Assembly: GCA_016869645.1 (NCBI GenBank)
Contig: VGDO01000024.1
Location: 1-41,170 of the forward strand
From: Alphaproteobacteria bacterium
GTDB taxonomy: Bacteria; Pseudomonadota; Alphaproteobacteria; SHVW01
DNA length: 41,170 nt
Reading direction: 5' to 3'
The notes under the pieces are model-generated. The model ran no database searches and was not told the origin of the DNA. It saw only the letters and a program-made list of their open reading frames with translations. Shown piece by piece: positions 30,571 through 40,780 of this stretch. Every line of letters starts with the position of its first letter. The first letter of the stretch is position 1. A program made the position numbers and the translations under genes.

Positions 30571-33276
30571 ATGACTTCGACCACCGAAACCGCCGCACCT
30601 GGAGGTCAGAACACCGCACTGGCGATGAGCACCATCGCCTTCACGGTCTGCTTTGCCGTCTGGACGATCTTTTCGATCATCGGTGTCCAGATCAAGCAGG
30701 AGCTGGGACTAAACGACACGCAGTTCGGACTGCTGGTCGGCACGCCGATTCTGACCGGCTCGCTGATTCGCCTGGTGCTGGGCATCTGGACCGACCAGTA
30801 CGGCGGGCGAGTTGTCTATGCGCTGGTCATGGTCGCCGCCGCGGCAGCGACCTGGATGCTGACCTGGGCCGACAGCTACGAGACCTATCTGCTTGCCGCG
30901 CTGGGCGTCGGCATCGCCGGCGGCTCCTTCGCGGTCGGCATCGCCTATGTCTCGCGCTGGTACCCGACCGGCCAGCAGGGCACCGCCCTCGGCATCTTCG
31001 GCGCCGGCAATGTCGGTGCTGCCGTCACCAAGTTCCTCGCGCCGATGGTCATGGTCGCTTTCGGCTGGAAGGCCGTAGCGCAGCTGTGGGCGATCGGATT
31101 GCTGATCATGGCGATCGTATTCTTCTTCTCCACCAAGGACGATCCGCAGCTTTCCGAGCGGCGCCGCATGGGCGCCAAGCCCGCGTCCTTCGCCTCTCAG
31201 CTCGCGCCGCTCGCCAATCTCCAGGTGTGGCGCTTCTCGCTCTACTACTTCTTTGTGTTTGGCGCCTTCGTCGCGCTGGCGCTCTGGCTGCCGCGCTACT
31301 ACACCGGCGTCTACGGCCTGGACATCGTGACCGCGGGACTGCTCGGCGCCGCCTATTCGATTCCCGGTTCCCTCTTCCGTATCCTCGGTGGGACGTTGTC
31401 CGACAAGTACGGCGCGCGCCGCGTCATGTACTGGACCTTCTGCGGGTCGGTCGCCTGCACGTTCCTGCTGTCCTACCCGGCGACCACTTACGTCGTCGAG
31501 GGCATCAGGGGCCCGATCGAGTTCCATATCGCGCTCGGTTTCGTGCCGTTCACCATGCTGACCTTCGCGCTCGGCTTCTTCATGTCGCTGGGCAAGGCGG
31601 CGGTCTACAAGCACATCCCTGTCTATTATCCCAATCACGTCGGCTCGGTCGGCGGCATCGTCGGCCTGATCGGCGGCCTCGGCGGCTTTGTTCTGCCAAT
31701 CGCCTTCGGCATGATGAACGACCTGATCGGCGTGTGGACGAGCTGCTTCATGCTTCTCTTCGGCATCGTCGCCATGAATCTCGCATGGATGCACTTCGCC
31801 ATCCTGCGCATGGCGCGGCAGAAGGAGGTGTCGCTCGCAACCCCGGCCGACTTGCCCGAGCTCGCTTCGCCACAGGTGCTGACGGAGTGGAATCCGGAGA
31901 ATCGCTCGTTCTGGCAGCAGAAGGGACGGGCAATCGCGCAACGCAACCTGTGGATTTCGGTCCCTGCGCTGCTCCTCGCATTCGCCGTATGGATGGTATG
32001 GAGCGTCGTCGTCGTCAACCTGCCGGCGATCGGCTTCAAGTACACGACCGACCAGCTCTTCTGGTTGGCGGCGCTGCCCGGTCTTTCCGGTGCGACACTG
32101 CGGATCTTCTACTCGTTCACAGTGCCGATCTTTGGCGGCCGTGTATGGACGGCGGCATCCACCGCATCGCTGCTGATCCCGGCGATCGGCATCGGTGTCG
32201 CAGTGCAGAACCCTAACACTCCATACCTGATCATGATGATCCTGGCCCTGCTGTGCGGCTTCGGCGGCGGCAACTTCGCGTCGTCGATGTCGAACATCAG
32301 CTTCTTCTTTCCCAGGGCGGAGAAGGGCAAGGCGCTGGGGCTCAACGCCGGGCTCGGCAATCTCGGAGTCAGCGTGGTCCAGTTCGTGGTTCCGCTCGTC
32401 GTGACGATGGGTGTGTTCGGCGCGCTCGGCGGCGACGCGCAGACTTGGACCCAGGCCGGCCAGTCGAAGCCCATGTGGCTGCAGAACGCGGGCTACATCT
32501 GGGTGCCCTTCATCATCGCTGCGACGATTGCCGCATGGTACGGCATGAACGACATCGCCGAAGCCAAGGCGTCGTTCGCCGAGCAGGCGATAATTTTCAA
32601 GCGCAAGCACAACTGGGTCATGTGTTGGCTCTATATCGGCACCTTCGGCTCGTTCATCGGGTACTCGGCGGGCTTCCCGCTGCTGACCAAGATGCAGTTC
32701 CCCGATGTCAATCCATTGCAGTTCGCCTTCCTGGGTCCGCTCGTCGGTTCGTTGACGCGCGCTCTCTCCGGCGACCTGTGCGACCGCATCGGTGGCGCGC
32801 GCGTCACTCAATGGGTGTTCATGGCGATGGTTGCCGGCGTGGTGGGCGTGCTCTACTGCCTTGGCGTCGGCAATTTCGCGGGCTTCCTGGCCTCGTTCCT
32901 GCTGCTCTTCGCGGCGGCGGGTGTCGGCAATGCCTCGACCTTCCAGATGATCCCGGCGATCTTCAACGTCCATCATGCGCGCGCGGCGGCCGGACGTGGA
33001 TCAGACGCGCAGACCGAAGCTGCCCGCAGCGCGATGCGCGAGGCGGCGGCAGTGCTGGGGCTCTCCTCGGCGGTCGGCGCATATGGAGCCTTCTTTATCC
33101 CGAAGAGCTTCGGATCGTCGATCAGCCTGACCGGCGGCCCGGAGGCGGCGCTTTATGTCTTCCTCGCCTTCTACGTGAGCTGTCTCGTCCTCAACTGGTG
33201 GTACTACACGCGCGCGGGAGCTGAGATTCGTCTCGGTGGTGCGCGGTCCGCACCGACCGCCGCGGCGGCTGCCTGA
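30571..33276 (+). CDS. narK: Fused nitrate/nitrite transporter (NarK1-NarK2)
   Basis: This 901-residue protein consists of two complete major-facilitator NNP transporters in tandem, as known for Paracoccus NarK. The first half (about 18-440, NarK1-like, thought to import nitrate with protons) contains R67 in GSLIRLVLG and the GAGNVGAAVTKF signature. The second half starts after a charged linker (about 450) and has R511 in GATLRIFYSF and NAGLGNLGVSVVQF (591 on), resembling nitrate/nitrite antiporters. Together they would give about 24 helices. The ATG at 30571 follows GAGGAG. It is the first gene of the nar operon, 22 bases before narG. Confidence 0.92.
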   Translation: MTSTTETAAPGGQNTALAMSTIAFTVCFAVWTIFSIIGVQIKQELGLNDTQFGLLVGTPILTGSLIRLVLGIWTDQYGGRVVYALVMVAAAAATWMLTWADSYETYLLAALGVGIAGGSFAVGIAYVSRWYPTGQQGTALGIFGAGNVGAAVTKFLAPMVMVAFGWKAVAQLWAIGLLIMAIVFFFSTKDDPQLSERRRMGAKPASFASQLAPLANLQVWRFSLYYFFVFGAFVALALWLPRYYTGVYGLDIVTAGLLGAAYSIPGSLFRILGGTLSDKYGARRVMYWTFCGSVACTFLLSYPATTYVVEGIRGPIEFHIALGFVPFTMLTFALGFFMSLGKAAVYKHIPVYYPNHVGSVGGIVGLIGGLGGFVLPIAFGMMNDLIGVWTSCFMLLFGIVAMNLAWMHFAILRMARQKEVSLATPADLPELASPQVLTEWNPENRSFWQQKGRAIAQRNLWISVPALLLAFAVWMVWSVVVVNLPAIGFKYTTDQLFWLAALPGLSGATLRIFYSFTVPIFGGRVWTAASTASLLIPAIGIGVAVQNPNTPYLIMMILALLCGFGGGNFASSMSNISFFFPRAEKGKALGLNAGLGNLGVSVVQFVVPLVVTMGVFGALGGDAQTWTQAGQSKPMWLQNAGYIWVPFIIAATIAAWYGMNDIAEAKASFAEQAIIFKRKHNWVMCWLYIGTFGSFIGYSAGFPLLTKMQFPDVNPLQFAFLGPLVGSLTRALSGDLCDRIGGARVTQWVFMAMVAGVVGVLYCLGVGNFAGFLASFLLLFAAAGVGNASTFQMIPAIFNVHHARAAAGRGSDAQTEAARSAMREAAAVLGLSSAVGAYGAFFIPKSFGSSISLTGGPEAALYVFLAFYVSCLVLNWWYYTRAGAEIRLGGARSAPTAAAAA

Positions 33277-33298
33277 CCAATCCGGGAGTTCGAAAATC

Positions 33299-36200
33299 AT
33301 GAGCCGCTTTCTCGATCGCTTGACGTATCTCCGCAAAGTCGTCGGAGACTTCTCCAACGGCCACGGCGTCGTCACCACGGAAGATCGTGGTTGGGAGGAC
33401 GCCTATCGCAATCGCTGGGCTCACGACCGCATCGTGCGCTCGACCCATGGCGCCAACTGCACGGGATCGTGCTCCTGGAAGATCTACGTCAAGGGCGGCA
33501 TCGTCACCTGGGAGACGCAGCAGACCGACTACCCGCGCACGCGTCCCGACCTGCCCAACCACGAGCCGCGCGGCTGCTCGCGCGGCGCCAGCTACTCCTG
33601 GTACCTCTACAGCGCCAACCGCGTGAAGTATCCGATGGTGCGCGGACGCCTGTTGCGCCTGTGGCGCGCGGCCAAGACGCAGCAGCGCGACCCGGTGGCG
33701 GCCTGGCGCTCGATCGTCGAAGATCCGGCCAAGGCGCAGAGCTACAAGTCGATGCGCGGCGTGGGTGGGCTGGTGCGCTCGACGTGGGACGAAGTCAACG
33801 AGATCATCGCCGCCGCCAACGCTTTCACGGTCAAGACCTACGGTCCCGACCGCATCATCGGCTTCTCGCCGATCCCGGCGATGTCGATGGTGTCCTACGC
33901 CGCGGGCAGCCGCTATCTGTCGCTGATCGGCGGCGTTTCCATGAGCTTTTACGACTGGTATTGCGACCTGCCTCCGAGCTCGCCGCAGACCTGGGGCGAG
34001 CAGACCGACGTGCCGGAATCGGCCGACTGGTACAACTCGACATTCCTCATGCTGTGGGGCTCGAATGTGCCGCAAACGCGCACGCCCGACGCCCACTTCA
34101 TGACCGAGGTGCGCTACAAGGGCGCCAAGGTCGCGGTCGTGACGCCCGATTATTCCGAGGCATCCAAGTTCGCCGACCTCTGGCTTCATCCCAAGCAGGG
34201 TACCGATGCGGCGCTCGCCATGGCGATGGGCCACGTGATCCTTTCCGAGTATCACGCCAAGGGGAAGAGCGCCTATTTCGAGGACTATTGCCGGCGCTAC
34301 ACGGACATGCCGTTCCTCGTCCGGCTGGTGGAGCGTGACGGCCGCCTTGTGCCGGACCGGTTCCTGCGCGCTTCCGATTTTGCCGACAAGCTGGGCCAGG
34401 CCAACAACGCCGACTGGAAGACGGTTGCGATCGACGAGGCGACCGGCCAGCTCGCCGTTCCGCTCGGCTCGGTCGGATTCCGTTGGGGCGAGCAGGGCAA
34501 GTGGAACCTCGAAGCCAGGGACGCAACCGGCGCGGAGGCCAAGCTGCGTCTGTCGCTCGCCGGCGCCTCCGACGATGTGCGCGCCGTCGCCTTTCCCTAC
34601 TTCGGCGGCATCAAGCACGAGCACTTCCCGCACAGCGAGCACCCGGACATCATCGAGCGCAGGATTCCGGTCAAGACGATCGCGACCAAGGACGGCAACG
34701 TGCAGGTCGCGGCGGTCTTTGACCTGTTCCTGGCCAACTACGGCGTCGATCGCGGCATCGGCGATGTCAACACCGCGGGCAGCTTCGACGACGATCTGCC
34801 GTACACGCCCGCCTGGCAGGAGAAGATCACGGGCGTCGCGCGCGAGCAGGTGATCGCCGTGGCGCGCGCCTTCGCCGACAATGCCGACAAGACCAAGGGC
34901 AAGTCCATGGTCATCCTCGGCGCGGCGATCAATCACTGGTACCACGCCGACATGAACTACCGTGGCATCATCAACTTGCTGGTGATGTGCGGCTGCGTCG
35001 GTCAGTCGGGCGGCGGCTGGTCGCACTATGTCGGCCAGGAGAAGCTCAGGCCCCAGTGCGGCTGGTTGCCGCTCGCCTTCGCGCTCGACTGGCATCGGCC
35101 GCCCCGGCAGCAGAACTCGACCTCGTTCTTCTATGCGCATACCAGCCAGTGGCGCCACGAGACGATCGGCGTCGACGAGATCCTGTCGCCTCTCGCGCCG
35201 CGCCGCTTGTCCGGCTCGCTGATCGATTTCAACGTGCGCGCCGAGCGCATGGGCTGGCTGCCTTCGGCGCCCCAGCTCGAGGTCAATCCGCTCAAGCTGA
35301 CGCGCGATGCCGCGGCGGCGGGCAAGGAGGCTGGGCCCTATGCGACCCAGCTTCTGAAGAGCGGCGAGTTGCGCATGTCCTGCGAGGATCCGGACAACCC
35401 GGCCAACTTCCCGCGTAACATGTTCGTCTGGCGCTCCAACCTCCTTGGCTCCAGCGGCAAGGGACACGAGTACTTCCTCAAATACCTGCTCGGCACCCAG
35501 CACGGCGTTCAGGGCAAGGACCTGGGCGAAGAGGGCGGCAAGAAGCCCGAAGAGGTGGTCTGGCGCAAGGCCGCGCAGGGCAAGCTCGATCTGCTGGTGA
35601 CCCTGGACTTCCGCATGTCCACGACGTGCATGTACTCCGACATCGTGCTGCCGACGGCCACCTGGTACGAGAAGCACGACATGAACACGTCCGACATGCA
35701 CCCCTTCATCCATCCGCTGTCGGCCGCCGTCGACCCGGTGTGGGAGGCGCGCAGCGACTGGGAGATCTTCAAGGGCATCGCGCGTACCTTCTCCGACGTC
35801 TGCCGCGGCCATCTCGGCGTCGAGAAGGACCTGGTGCTCACGCCGCTGATGCACGACACGCCGGCCGAGCTCGGCCAGGCCTTCGAGCCCAAGGATTGGC
35901 GCAAGGGCGAGATCGAGCCGATTCCCGGCAAGACCATGCCGCAGATGACCGTGATCGAGCGCGACTATCCGAACACCTACCGCAAGTTCACCGCACTCGG
36001 CCCGCTCATGCGCAAGGTCGGCAACGGCGGCAAGGGCATCAGCTGGAACACCGAGCACGAGGTCGACTTCCTCGGCCGGCTCAACGGCACGGTGACCGAG
36101 CCCGGCGTCACCCAGGGCATGCCGCGCATCGAGAGCGACATCGACGCCGCCGAAGTGATTCTGGCGCTCGCGCCCGAAACCAACGGCGAGGTCGCGGTCA

Positions 36201-37027
36201 AGTCGTGGGCGGCCCTCGGCAAGGCGACTGGCCGCGAGCACACGCATCTTGCCCGGCCGCGCGAGGACGACAAGCTCCGCTTCCGCGACCTGCAGGCGCA
36301 GCCGCGGAAGATCATCTCGTCGCCGACCTGGAGCGGCCTGGAGTCGGAGCATGTCAGCTACAACGCCGGCTACACCAACGTGCACGAGCTGATTCCGTGG
36401 CGGACGCTGACCGGCCGCCAGCAGCTCTACCAGGATCACCCCTGGATGCTCGCCTTCGGCGAGGGGCTGTGCCTCTACCGTCCGCCGGTCGACACCAAGG
36501 CGACGGCGCCGATGCGTGGCACCCGCAGCAACGGCCAGCCCGAGATTTTGCTCAACTTCATCACGCCGCACCAGAAATGGGGCATCCACAGCACCTATAC
36601 GGACAACCTGATGATGCTCACGCTGTCGCGCGGCGGTCCGATCGTATGGCTGAGCGAGACCGACGCCAAGAAGATCGGCGTCGAGGACAATGACTGGGTC
36701 GAGGCGTTCAACGTCAACGGCGCGCTGGTCGCGCGCGCCGTGGTCAGCCAGCGCGTCAACCCGGGCATGATCCTGATGTATCACGCCCAGGAGAAGATCG
36801 TGAACGTGCCGGGCAGCGAGATCACCGGGGCGCGCGGCGGCATCCACAACTCAGTCACGCGCGCCACGGTCAAGCCGACCCACATGATCGGCGGCTATGC
36901 CCAGCAGAGCTACGGCTTCAACTACTACGGAACGATCGGCACCAACCGCGACGAATTCGTCGTCGTGCGCAAGATGGTCAATGTCGACTGGCTCGATCGC
37001 CCGCTTGCGGGCGCGGCGGCCGAGTGA
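33299..37027 (+). CDS. narG: Respiratory nitrate reductase alpha subunit
   Basis: This 1242-residue catalytic subunit of the membrane-bound nitrate reductase carries the bis-MGD molybdenum cofactor and the FS0 [4Fe-4S] cluster. FS0 ligands H50, C54, C58 and C93 are at the same numbers as in Escherichia coli. The molybdenum-ligand aspartate is D223 in SFYDWYCDLPPSSPQTWGEQTD. There is no twin-arginine leader, which is normal for cytoplasmic NarG. Length and order are normal. The start at 33299 follows a weak GGGAG site. It is part of narKGHJI. Confidence 0.98.
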   Translation: MSRFLDRLTYLRKVVGDFSNGHGVVTTEDRGWEDAYRNRWAHDRIVRSTHGANCTGSCSWKIYVKGGIVTWETQQTDYPRTRPDLPNHEPRGCSRGASYSWYLYSANRVKYPMVRGRLLRLWRAAKTQQRDPVAAWRSIVEDPAKAQSYKSMRGVGGLVRSTWDEVNEIIAAANAFTVKTYGPDRIIGFSPIPAMSMVSYAAGSRYLSLIGGVSMSFYDWYCDLPPSSPQTWGEQTDVPESADWYNSTFLMLWGSNVPQTRTPDAHFMTEVRYKGAKVAVVTPDYSEASKFADLWLHPKQGTDAALAMAMGHVILSEYHAKGKSAYFEDYCRRYTDMPFLVRLVERDGRLVPDRFLRASDFADKLGQANNADWKTVAIDEATGQLAVPLGSVGFRWGEQGKWNLEARDATGAEAKLRLSLAGASDDVRAVAFPYFGGIKHEHFPHSEHPDIIERRIPVKTIATKDGNVQVAAVFDLFLANYGVDRGIGDVNTAGSFDDDLPYTPAWQEKITGVAREQVIAVARAFADNADKTKGKSMVILGAAINHWYHADMNYRGIINLLVMCGCVGQSGGGWSHYVGQEKLRPQCGWLPLAFALDWHRPPRQQNSTSFFYAHTSQWRHETIGVDEILSPLAPRRLSGSLIDFNVRAERMGWLPSAPQLEVNPLKLTRDAAAAGKEAGPYATQLLKSGELRMSCEDPDNPANFPRNMFVWRSNLLGSSGKGHEYFLKYLLGTQHGVQGKDLGEEGGKKPEEVVWRKAAQGKLDLLVTLDFRMSTTCMYSDIVLPTATWYEKHDMNTSDMHPFIHPLSAAVDPVWEARSDWEIFKGIARTFSDVCRGHLGVEKDLVLTPLMHDTPAELGQAFEPKDWRKGEIEPIPGKTMPQMTVIERDYPNTYRKFTALGPLMRKVGNGGKGISWNTEHEVDFLGRLNGTVTEPGVTQGMPRIESDIDAAEVILALAPETNGEVAVKSWAALGKATGREHTHLARPREDDKLRFRDLQAQPRKIISSPTWSGLESEHVSYNAGYTNVHELIPWRTLTGRQQLYQDHPWMLAFGEGLCLYRPPVDTKATAPMRGTRSNGQPEILLNFITPHQKWGIHSTYTDNLMMLTLSRGGPIVWLSETDAKKIGVEDNDWVEAFNVNGALVARAVVSQRVNPGMILMYHAQEKIVNVPGSEITGARGGIHNSVTRATVKPTHMIGGYAQQSYGFNYYGTIGTNRDEFVVVRKMVNVDWLDRPLAGAAAE

Positions 37028-37053
37028 CGGGCCGGATAGGAAGGAGAATGACC

Positions 37054-38562
37054 ATGAAAGTCCGAGCCCAGATCGCCATGGTGCTGAACCTCGACAAGTG
37101 CATCGGCTGTCACACCTGCTCGGTGACGTGCAAGAACGTGTGGACCTCGCGCGAAGGCGTCGAATACGCCTGGTTCAACAACGTCGAGACCAAGCCCGGC
37201 ATCGGCTATCCGAAGGAATGGGAAAACCAGGACAAGTGGCAGGGCGGTTGGAAGCGCACGCGGTCGGGCAAGATCGTGCCGCGGATCGGCGGCAAGTGGC
37301 GCGTGCTCGCCAAGATCTTCGCCAACCCGCACCAACCCGAGATCGACGACTACTACGAGCCCTTCACGTTCGACTATGAGCACCTGCAGACCGCGCCCGA
37401 GTCCCAGGCCATGCCGGTCGCGCGGCCGGTCTCGCTCATCACCGGCAAGCGCATGGAGAAGATCGAGTGGGGTCCGAACTGGGAGGAGATCCTCGGCACC
37501 GAGTTCGCCAAGCGCTCGAAGGACAAGAACTTCGACGGCATCCAGAAGGAGATCTACGGGCAGTTCGAGAGCACGTTCATGTTCTACCTGCCGCGGCTCT
37601 GCGAACATTGCCTCAATCCGGCCTGCGTTGCGGCCTGCCCGTCTGGCTCGATCTACAAGCGCGAGGAGGACGGCATCGTCCTGATCGACCAGGACAAGTG
37701 CCGCGGCTGGCGCATGTGCGTCAGCGCATGCCCTTACAAGAAGATCTACTACAACTGGAAATCCGGCAAAGCGGAGAAGTGCATCTTCTGCTATCCGCGC
37801 ATCGAGGCCGGAGAGCCGACCGTGTGCTCGGAAACCTGCGTCGGCCGCATCCGTTATCTGGGCGTGCTGCTCTATGACGCCGACCGCATCGAGAGCGCGG
37901 CGGCTGCACCCAGCGAGCAGGACCTCTACCAGTCCCAGCTCGACATTTTCCTCGATCCGAACGATCCCCAGGTGATCGAACAGGCACGCCGCGACGGCGT
38001 TCCCGAGGCGTGGCTCGAGGCGGCGCGCAAATCGCCGACCTACAAGATGGCGATCGATTGGAAGATCGCGTTCCCGCTGCACCCGGAGTACCGCACGCTG
38101 CCCATGGTGTGGTACGTGCCGCCGCTCTCGCCGATCCAGGCGGCCGCCGACGCCGGCAAGATCAGCATGTCGAACGACATTGCCGACGTGCGCAGCCTGC
38201 GCATTCCCGTGCAGTACCTCGCCAATCTGCTGACCGCCGGGGCCGAGGAGCCGGTCGTCAGCGCGCTCGAACGCATGATGGCGATGCGCGTCTTCATGCG
38301 CGACCGCCATGTCGAGGGCAAGGACAACCTGGCCGTGCTCCGCCGCGTCGGCCTGAGCCAGGCGCAGGTCGAGGACATGTACAAGACCATGGCGATCGCC
38401 AACTACGAGGATCGCTACGTCATACCCTCGACGCACCGCGAGTATGCCGAGAGCGCGTTCGACCTGCGCGGCGGCTGCGGCTTCTCCTTCGGCTCGGGAT
38501 GCTCCGACGGCAAGGAACCGGCCAATCTCTTTGCGCCGAAGCAGCCGGCGCGGGTGGGGTGA
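37054..38562 (+). CDS. narH: Respiratory nitrate reductase beta subunit
   Basis: This 502-residue electron-transfer subunit has four clusters. Cysteine groups are C16/C19/C22/C26, C183/C186/C191/C195, C216/W219/C222/C226 and C243/C246/C258/C262. The tryptophan W219 in KCRGWRMC marks the 3Fe-4S cluster, as in Escherichia coli. The ATG at 37054 is chosen because AAGGAG (37041-37046) is seven bases before it, whereas the ATG at 37048 is too close. It passes electrons from NarI haem to NarG. Confidence 0.98.
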   Translation: MKVRAQIAMVLNLDKCIGCHTCSVTCKNVWTSREGVEYAWFNNVETKPGIGYPKEWENQDKWQGGWKRTRSGKIVPRIGGKWRVLAKIFANPHQPEIDDYYEPFTFDYEHLQTAPESQAMPVARPVSLITGKRMEKIEWGPNWEEILGTEFAKRSKDKNFDGIQKEIYGQFESTFMFYLPRLCEHCLNPACVAACPSGSIYKREEDGIVLIDQDKCRGWRMCVSACPYKKIYYNWKSGKAEKCIFCYPRIEAGEPTVCSETCVGRIRYLGVLLYDADRIESAAAAPSEQDLYQSQLDIFLDPNDPQVIEQARRDGVPEAWLEAARKSPTYKMAIDWKIAFPLHPEYRTLPMVWYVPPLSPIQAAADAGKISMSNDIADVRSLRIPVQYLANLLTAGAEEPVVSALERMMAMRVFMRDRHVEGKDNLAVLRRVGLSQAQVEDMYKTMAIANYEDRYVIPSTHREYAESAFDLRGGCGFSFGSGCSDGKEPANLFAPKQPARVG

Positions 38563-38567
38563 CGGCC

Positions 38568-39245
38568 ATGATGATCTTCAAGGCATTGTCGGCCTTGCTC
38601 GACTATCCGAGCGCGGATCTGCAGGCTATGCTGCCGGAACTGCGCGCGATCGTCGACCGCGCCATGCCGGCGAACGCCACTGAGGCCGGCAACCTGATGG
38701 CGCTGATCGACGAGTTGGGTTCGGCGGAGCTCATGGCCGTCCAGGAGCGCTATTGCGAGCTGTTCGACCGCGGCCGTTCGCTGTCGCTGCACCTGTTCGA
38801 GCACGTCCACGGCGACTCGCGCGACCGTGGTCCGGCGATGATCGACCTCATCGAGCTATATCGGCGTCACGGCTTCGAGCCGCATCCGCGCGAACTGCCG
38901 GACTACCTGCCGCTCTTCGTCGAATTCCTGTCCCAGGTCGAGACGAAGGAGGCGAGAAACCTGCTGACCGACGCCGCGCCGATCATCGCCCTCCTGCGCG
39001 ACCGCCTGGCCAAGCGCGGCTCGGCCTATGCGGCGGTGCCGGCGGCGTTGCTGGCGATTGCCGGCGGCGCTTCGGTCAGTCCGGTGGCGCAGGCGCCCGG
39101 CGCGGACGACGACAGCTTCGAGGCGCTCGACCGCGCCTGGGAAGAGGCGGCCGTGACGTTCGGTCCGGAGAATGACCCGATGCGGGCAGGAACCGGCTGC
39201 GACAAGGCCGCCTCCTGGGTCGCGCGCATCAACGCACCCCGCTGA
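38568..39245 (+). CDS. narJ: Nitrate reductase assembly chaperone
   Basis: This 225-residue TorD-like chaperone binds the NarG N-terminus and supports cofactor insertion before membrane attachment. Typical features are the N-terminal FKALSALLDYPSADLQAML and LSLHLFEHVHGDSRDRGPAMIDLI, plus HPRELPDYLPLFVEFLS. It starts six bases after narH at adjacent ATGs (38568 and 38571). The C-terminal tail, rich in alanine and glycine, is variable in the family. Confidence 0.95.
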   Translation: MMIFKALSALLDYPSADLQAMLPELRAIVDRAMPANATEAGNLMALIDELGSAELMAVQERYCELFDRGRSLSLHLFEHVHGDSRDRGPAMIDLIELYRRHGFEPHPRELPDYLPLFVEFLSQVETKEARNLLTDAAPIIALLRDRLAKRGSAYAAVPAALLAIAGGASVSPVAQAPGADDDSFEALDRAWEEAAVTFGPENDPMRAGTGCDKAASWVARINAPR

Positions 39246-39259
39246 GCGGAGCAATTGAC

Positions 39260-39955
39260 ATGTCTACCCTCGATTACATCCTCTTCGGTCTCTATCCCTA
39301 TATCGCGATCAGCGTGTTCCTCGTCGGCAGCCTGGTGAGATTCGAGCGCGGCCAGTACACCTGGCGCAGCGGTTCGAGCCAGATGCTGCGCGCCACGCAG
39401 CTCCGCTGGGGCTCCAACCTATTCCATGTCGGCATCCTGTTCCTGTTCGTCGGGCATTTCGTCGGGCTGCTGACGCCGCACTGGGTTTACGAGCATTTCA
39501 TCTCGGCCCCGGCCAAGCAGATGACGGCCATCGTCAGCGGCGGCATTGCCGGCGTGGCGTGCTTCATCGGGTTGACGATGCTGTTGCACCGGCGCCTGTT
39601 CGATGCGCGCATCCGCGCGACGAGTTCTGTCATGGACGTCGCCGTTCTCATCGTGCTGTGGGTGCAGCTTGTTCTCGGGCTGATCACGCTGCCCTATTCG
39701 CTGCAACATTCGGACGGCTCGGTGATGCTACTGCTGTCGGAGTGGGCGCAGCGCATCGTCACGTTGCAGGGCGGAGCGGCTGAGCTCGTGGCTGGTCTCG
39801 ATTGGCCCTACCGTCTGCATCTCGTGCTCGGCATCACCATCTTCGTGCTGTTCCCGTTCAGCCGCCTGGTCCATATCTGGAGCGCGCCGGTCGGTTACGT
39901 CTTCCGCAGCTATCAAGTGGTCCGTCGGCGCGCTCCGGCGCGCTCGACGCTCTAG
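39260..39955 (+). CDS. narI: Respiratory nitrate reductase gamma subunit (cytochrome b)
   Basis: This 231-residue membrane protein with five helices oxidises quinol and holds two b haems. Haem ligands H56, H66, H187 and H205 occur at the same numbers as in Escherichia coli NarI (NLFHVGILFLFVGHFVGL, PYRLHLVLG, SRLVHIWS). It anchors NarGH to the inner membrane and is the last structural gene of the enzyme. The next gene starts 12 bases on. Confidence 0.97.
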   Translation: MSTLDYILFGLYPYIAISVFLVGSLVRFERGQYTWRSGSSQMLRATQLRWGSNLFHVGILFLFVGHFVGLLTPHWVYEHFISAPAKQMTAIVSGGIAGVACFIGLTMLLHRRLFDARIRATSSVMDVAVLIVLWVQLVLGLITLPYSLQHSDGSVMLLLSEWAQRIVTLQGGAAELVAGLDWPYRLHLVLGITIFVLFPFSRLVHIWSAPVGYVFRSYQVVRRRAPARSTL

Positions 39956-39967
39956 GTGGAGGCCATC

Positions 39968-40726
39968 ATGGAAGCGATCGCCGTCAACGGCATCTCCATT
40001 CCGCGCGAGGCCGTTCTTGCGGAGATGCAGTACCACCCGGCTCGCGATGCGGAAACGGCCATGCATTCCGCGTCGCAAGCCCTCGTCGTGCGTGAGCTCA
40101 TGCTGCAGCGCGCCGAAGCCCTCGGCCTCGACCGCACGGCCGAGGGTGTGCTCGATCAGCTCATTGCCATGGAGGTACGGCTGCCGGCGGCGGACGATTC
40201 GGCCTGCCGGCGCTATTTTGACGCCAACCGCAGCCGGTTCCGATCGCCCGCGCTCTACGAGGCGCGGCACATCTTGATCCCGGCCGCGCCCGACGAGGAG
40301 CAGGAGCGCGAAGCGGCGCGAGCGAAGGCGGTCGAACTGATTGGCCACCTGGAGACGTCTTCCGAAGCCTTCGCCGAACTGGCGGCGGCGCATTCGGCCT
40401 GCTCGTCGAAGTCTTCGGGCGGCCATCTCGGGCAGTTCGCGTCGGGCACCACGGTGCCCGAATTCGAGACGTTCCTCGAGAATCTCGAGCCGGGGCAGCT
40501 GTCGCCCGTGCCGGTACCGACCCGCTACGGCTACCACGTGCTTCAGCTAGTGGCGCGCGCGCCGGGGCGCGACCTGCCGTTCGAGGCGGTGCGCGAGCGC
40601 ATCGCCGACTATCTCGCCGATTCCGTGTTTCGCAATGCAGTCCGTCAGTATGTGAGCGTGCTCGCGGCCGGCGCGGACATCGAGGGCATCACGTACGACG
40701 CCGCCAGCTCTCCGCTCGTCCAGTAG
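39968..40726 (+). CDS. Parvulin-type peptidyl-prolyl isomerase (PpiC/NifM-like)
   Basis: This 252-residue protein has an N-terminal helical part (about 1-85) and a parvulin domain (about 95-205) with YEARHILIPA, SSGGHLGQFASGTTVPEFETFLENLEPGQ and TRYGYHVLQLV. There is no signal peptide, so it is cytoplasmic and NifM-like. The ATG at 39968 is preferred over a GTG at 39956 because GGAGG lies between them. Its place after narI matches nar operons in other bacteria, where such isomerases are thought to aid nitrate reductase folding. Confidence 0.9.
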   Translation: MEAIAVNGISIPREAVLAEMQYHPARDAETAMHSASQALVVRELMLQRAEALGLDRTAEGVLDQLIAMEVRLPAADDSACRRYFDANRSRFRSPALYEARHILIPAAPDEEQEREAARAKAVELIGHLETSSEAFAELAAAHSACSSKSSGGHLGQFASGTTVPEFETFLENLEPGQLSPVPVPTRYGYHVLQLVARAPGRDLPFEAVRERIADYLADSVFRNAVRQYVSVLAAGADIEGITYDAASSPLVQ

Positions 40727-40780
40727 CGGTCGCTGTCGATCCCGCCGGCCTGGAAGCCTGTCTGAGAATTCGCCATGGGC

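Noticed and set aside
33191..36847. A very long open frame on the strand opposite narG
   Set aside because: It mirrors narG codon by codon in high-GC DNA, has low-complexity Arg/Ala/Asp/His-rich translation and no domain.
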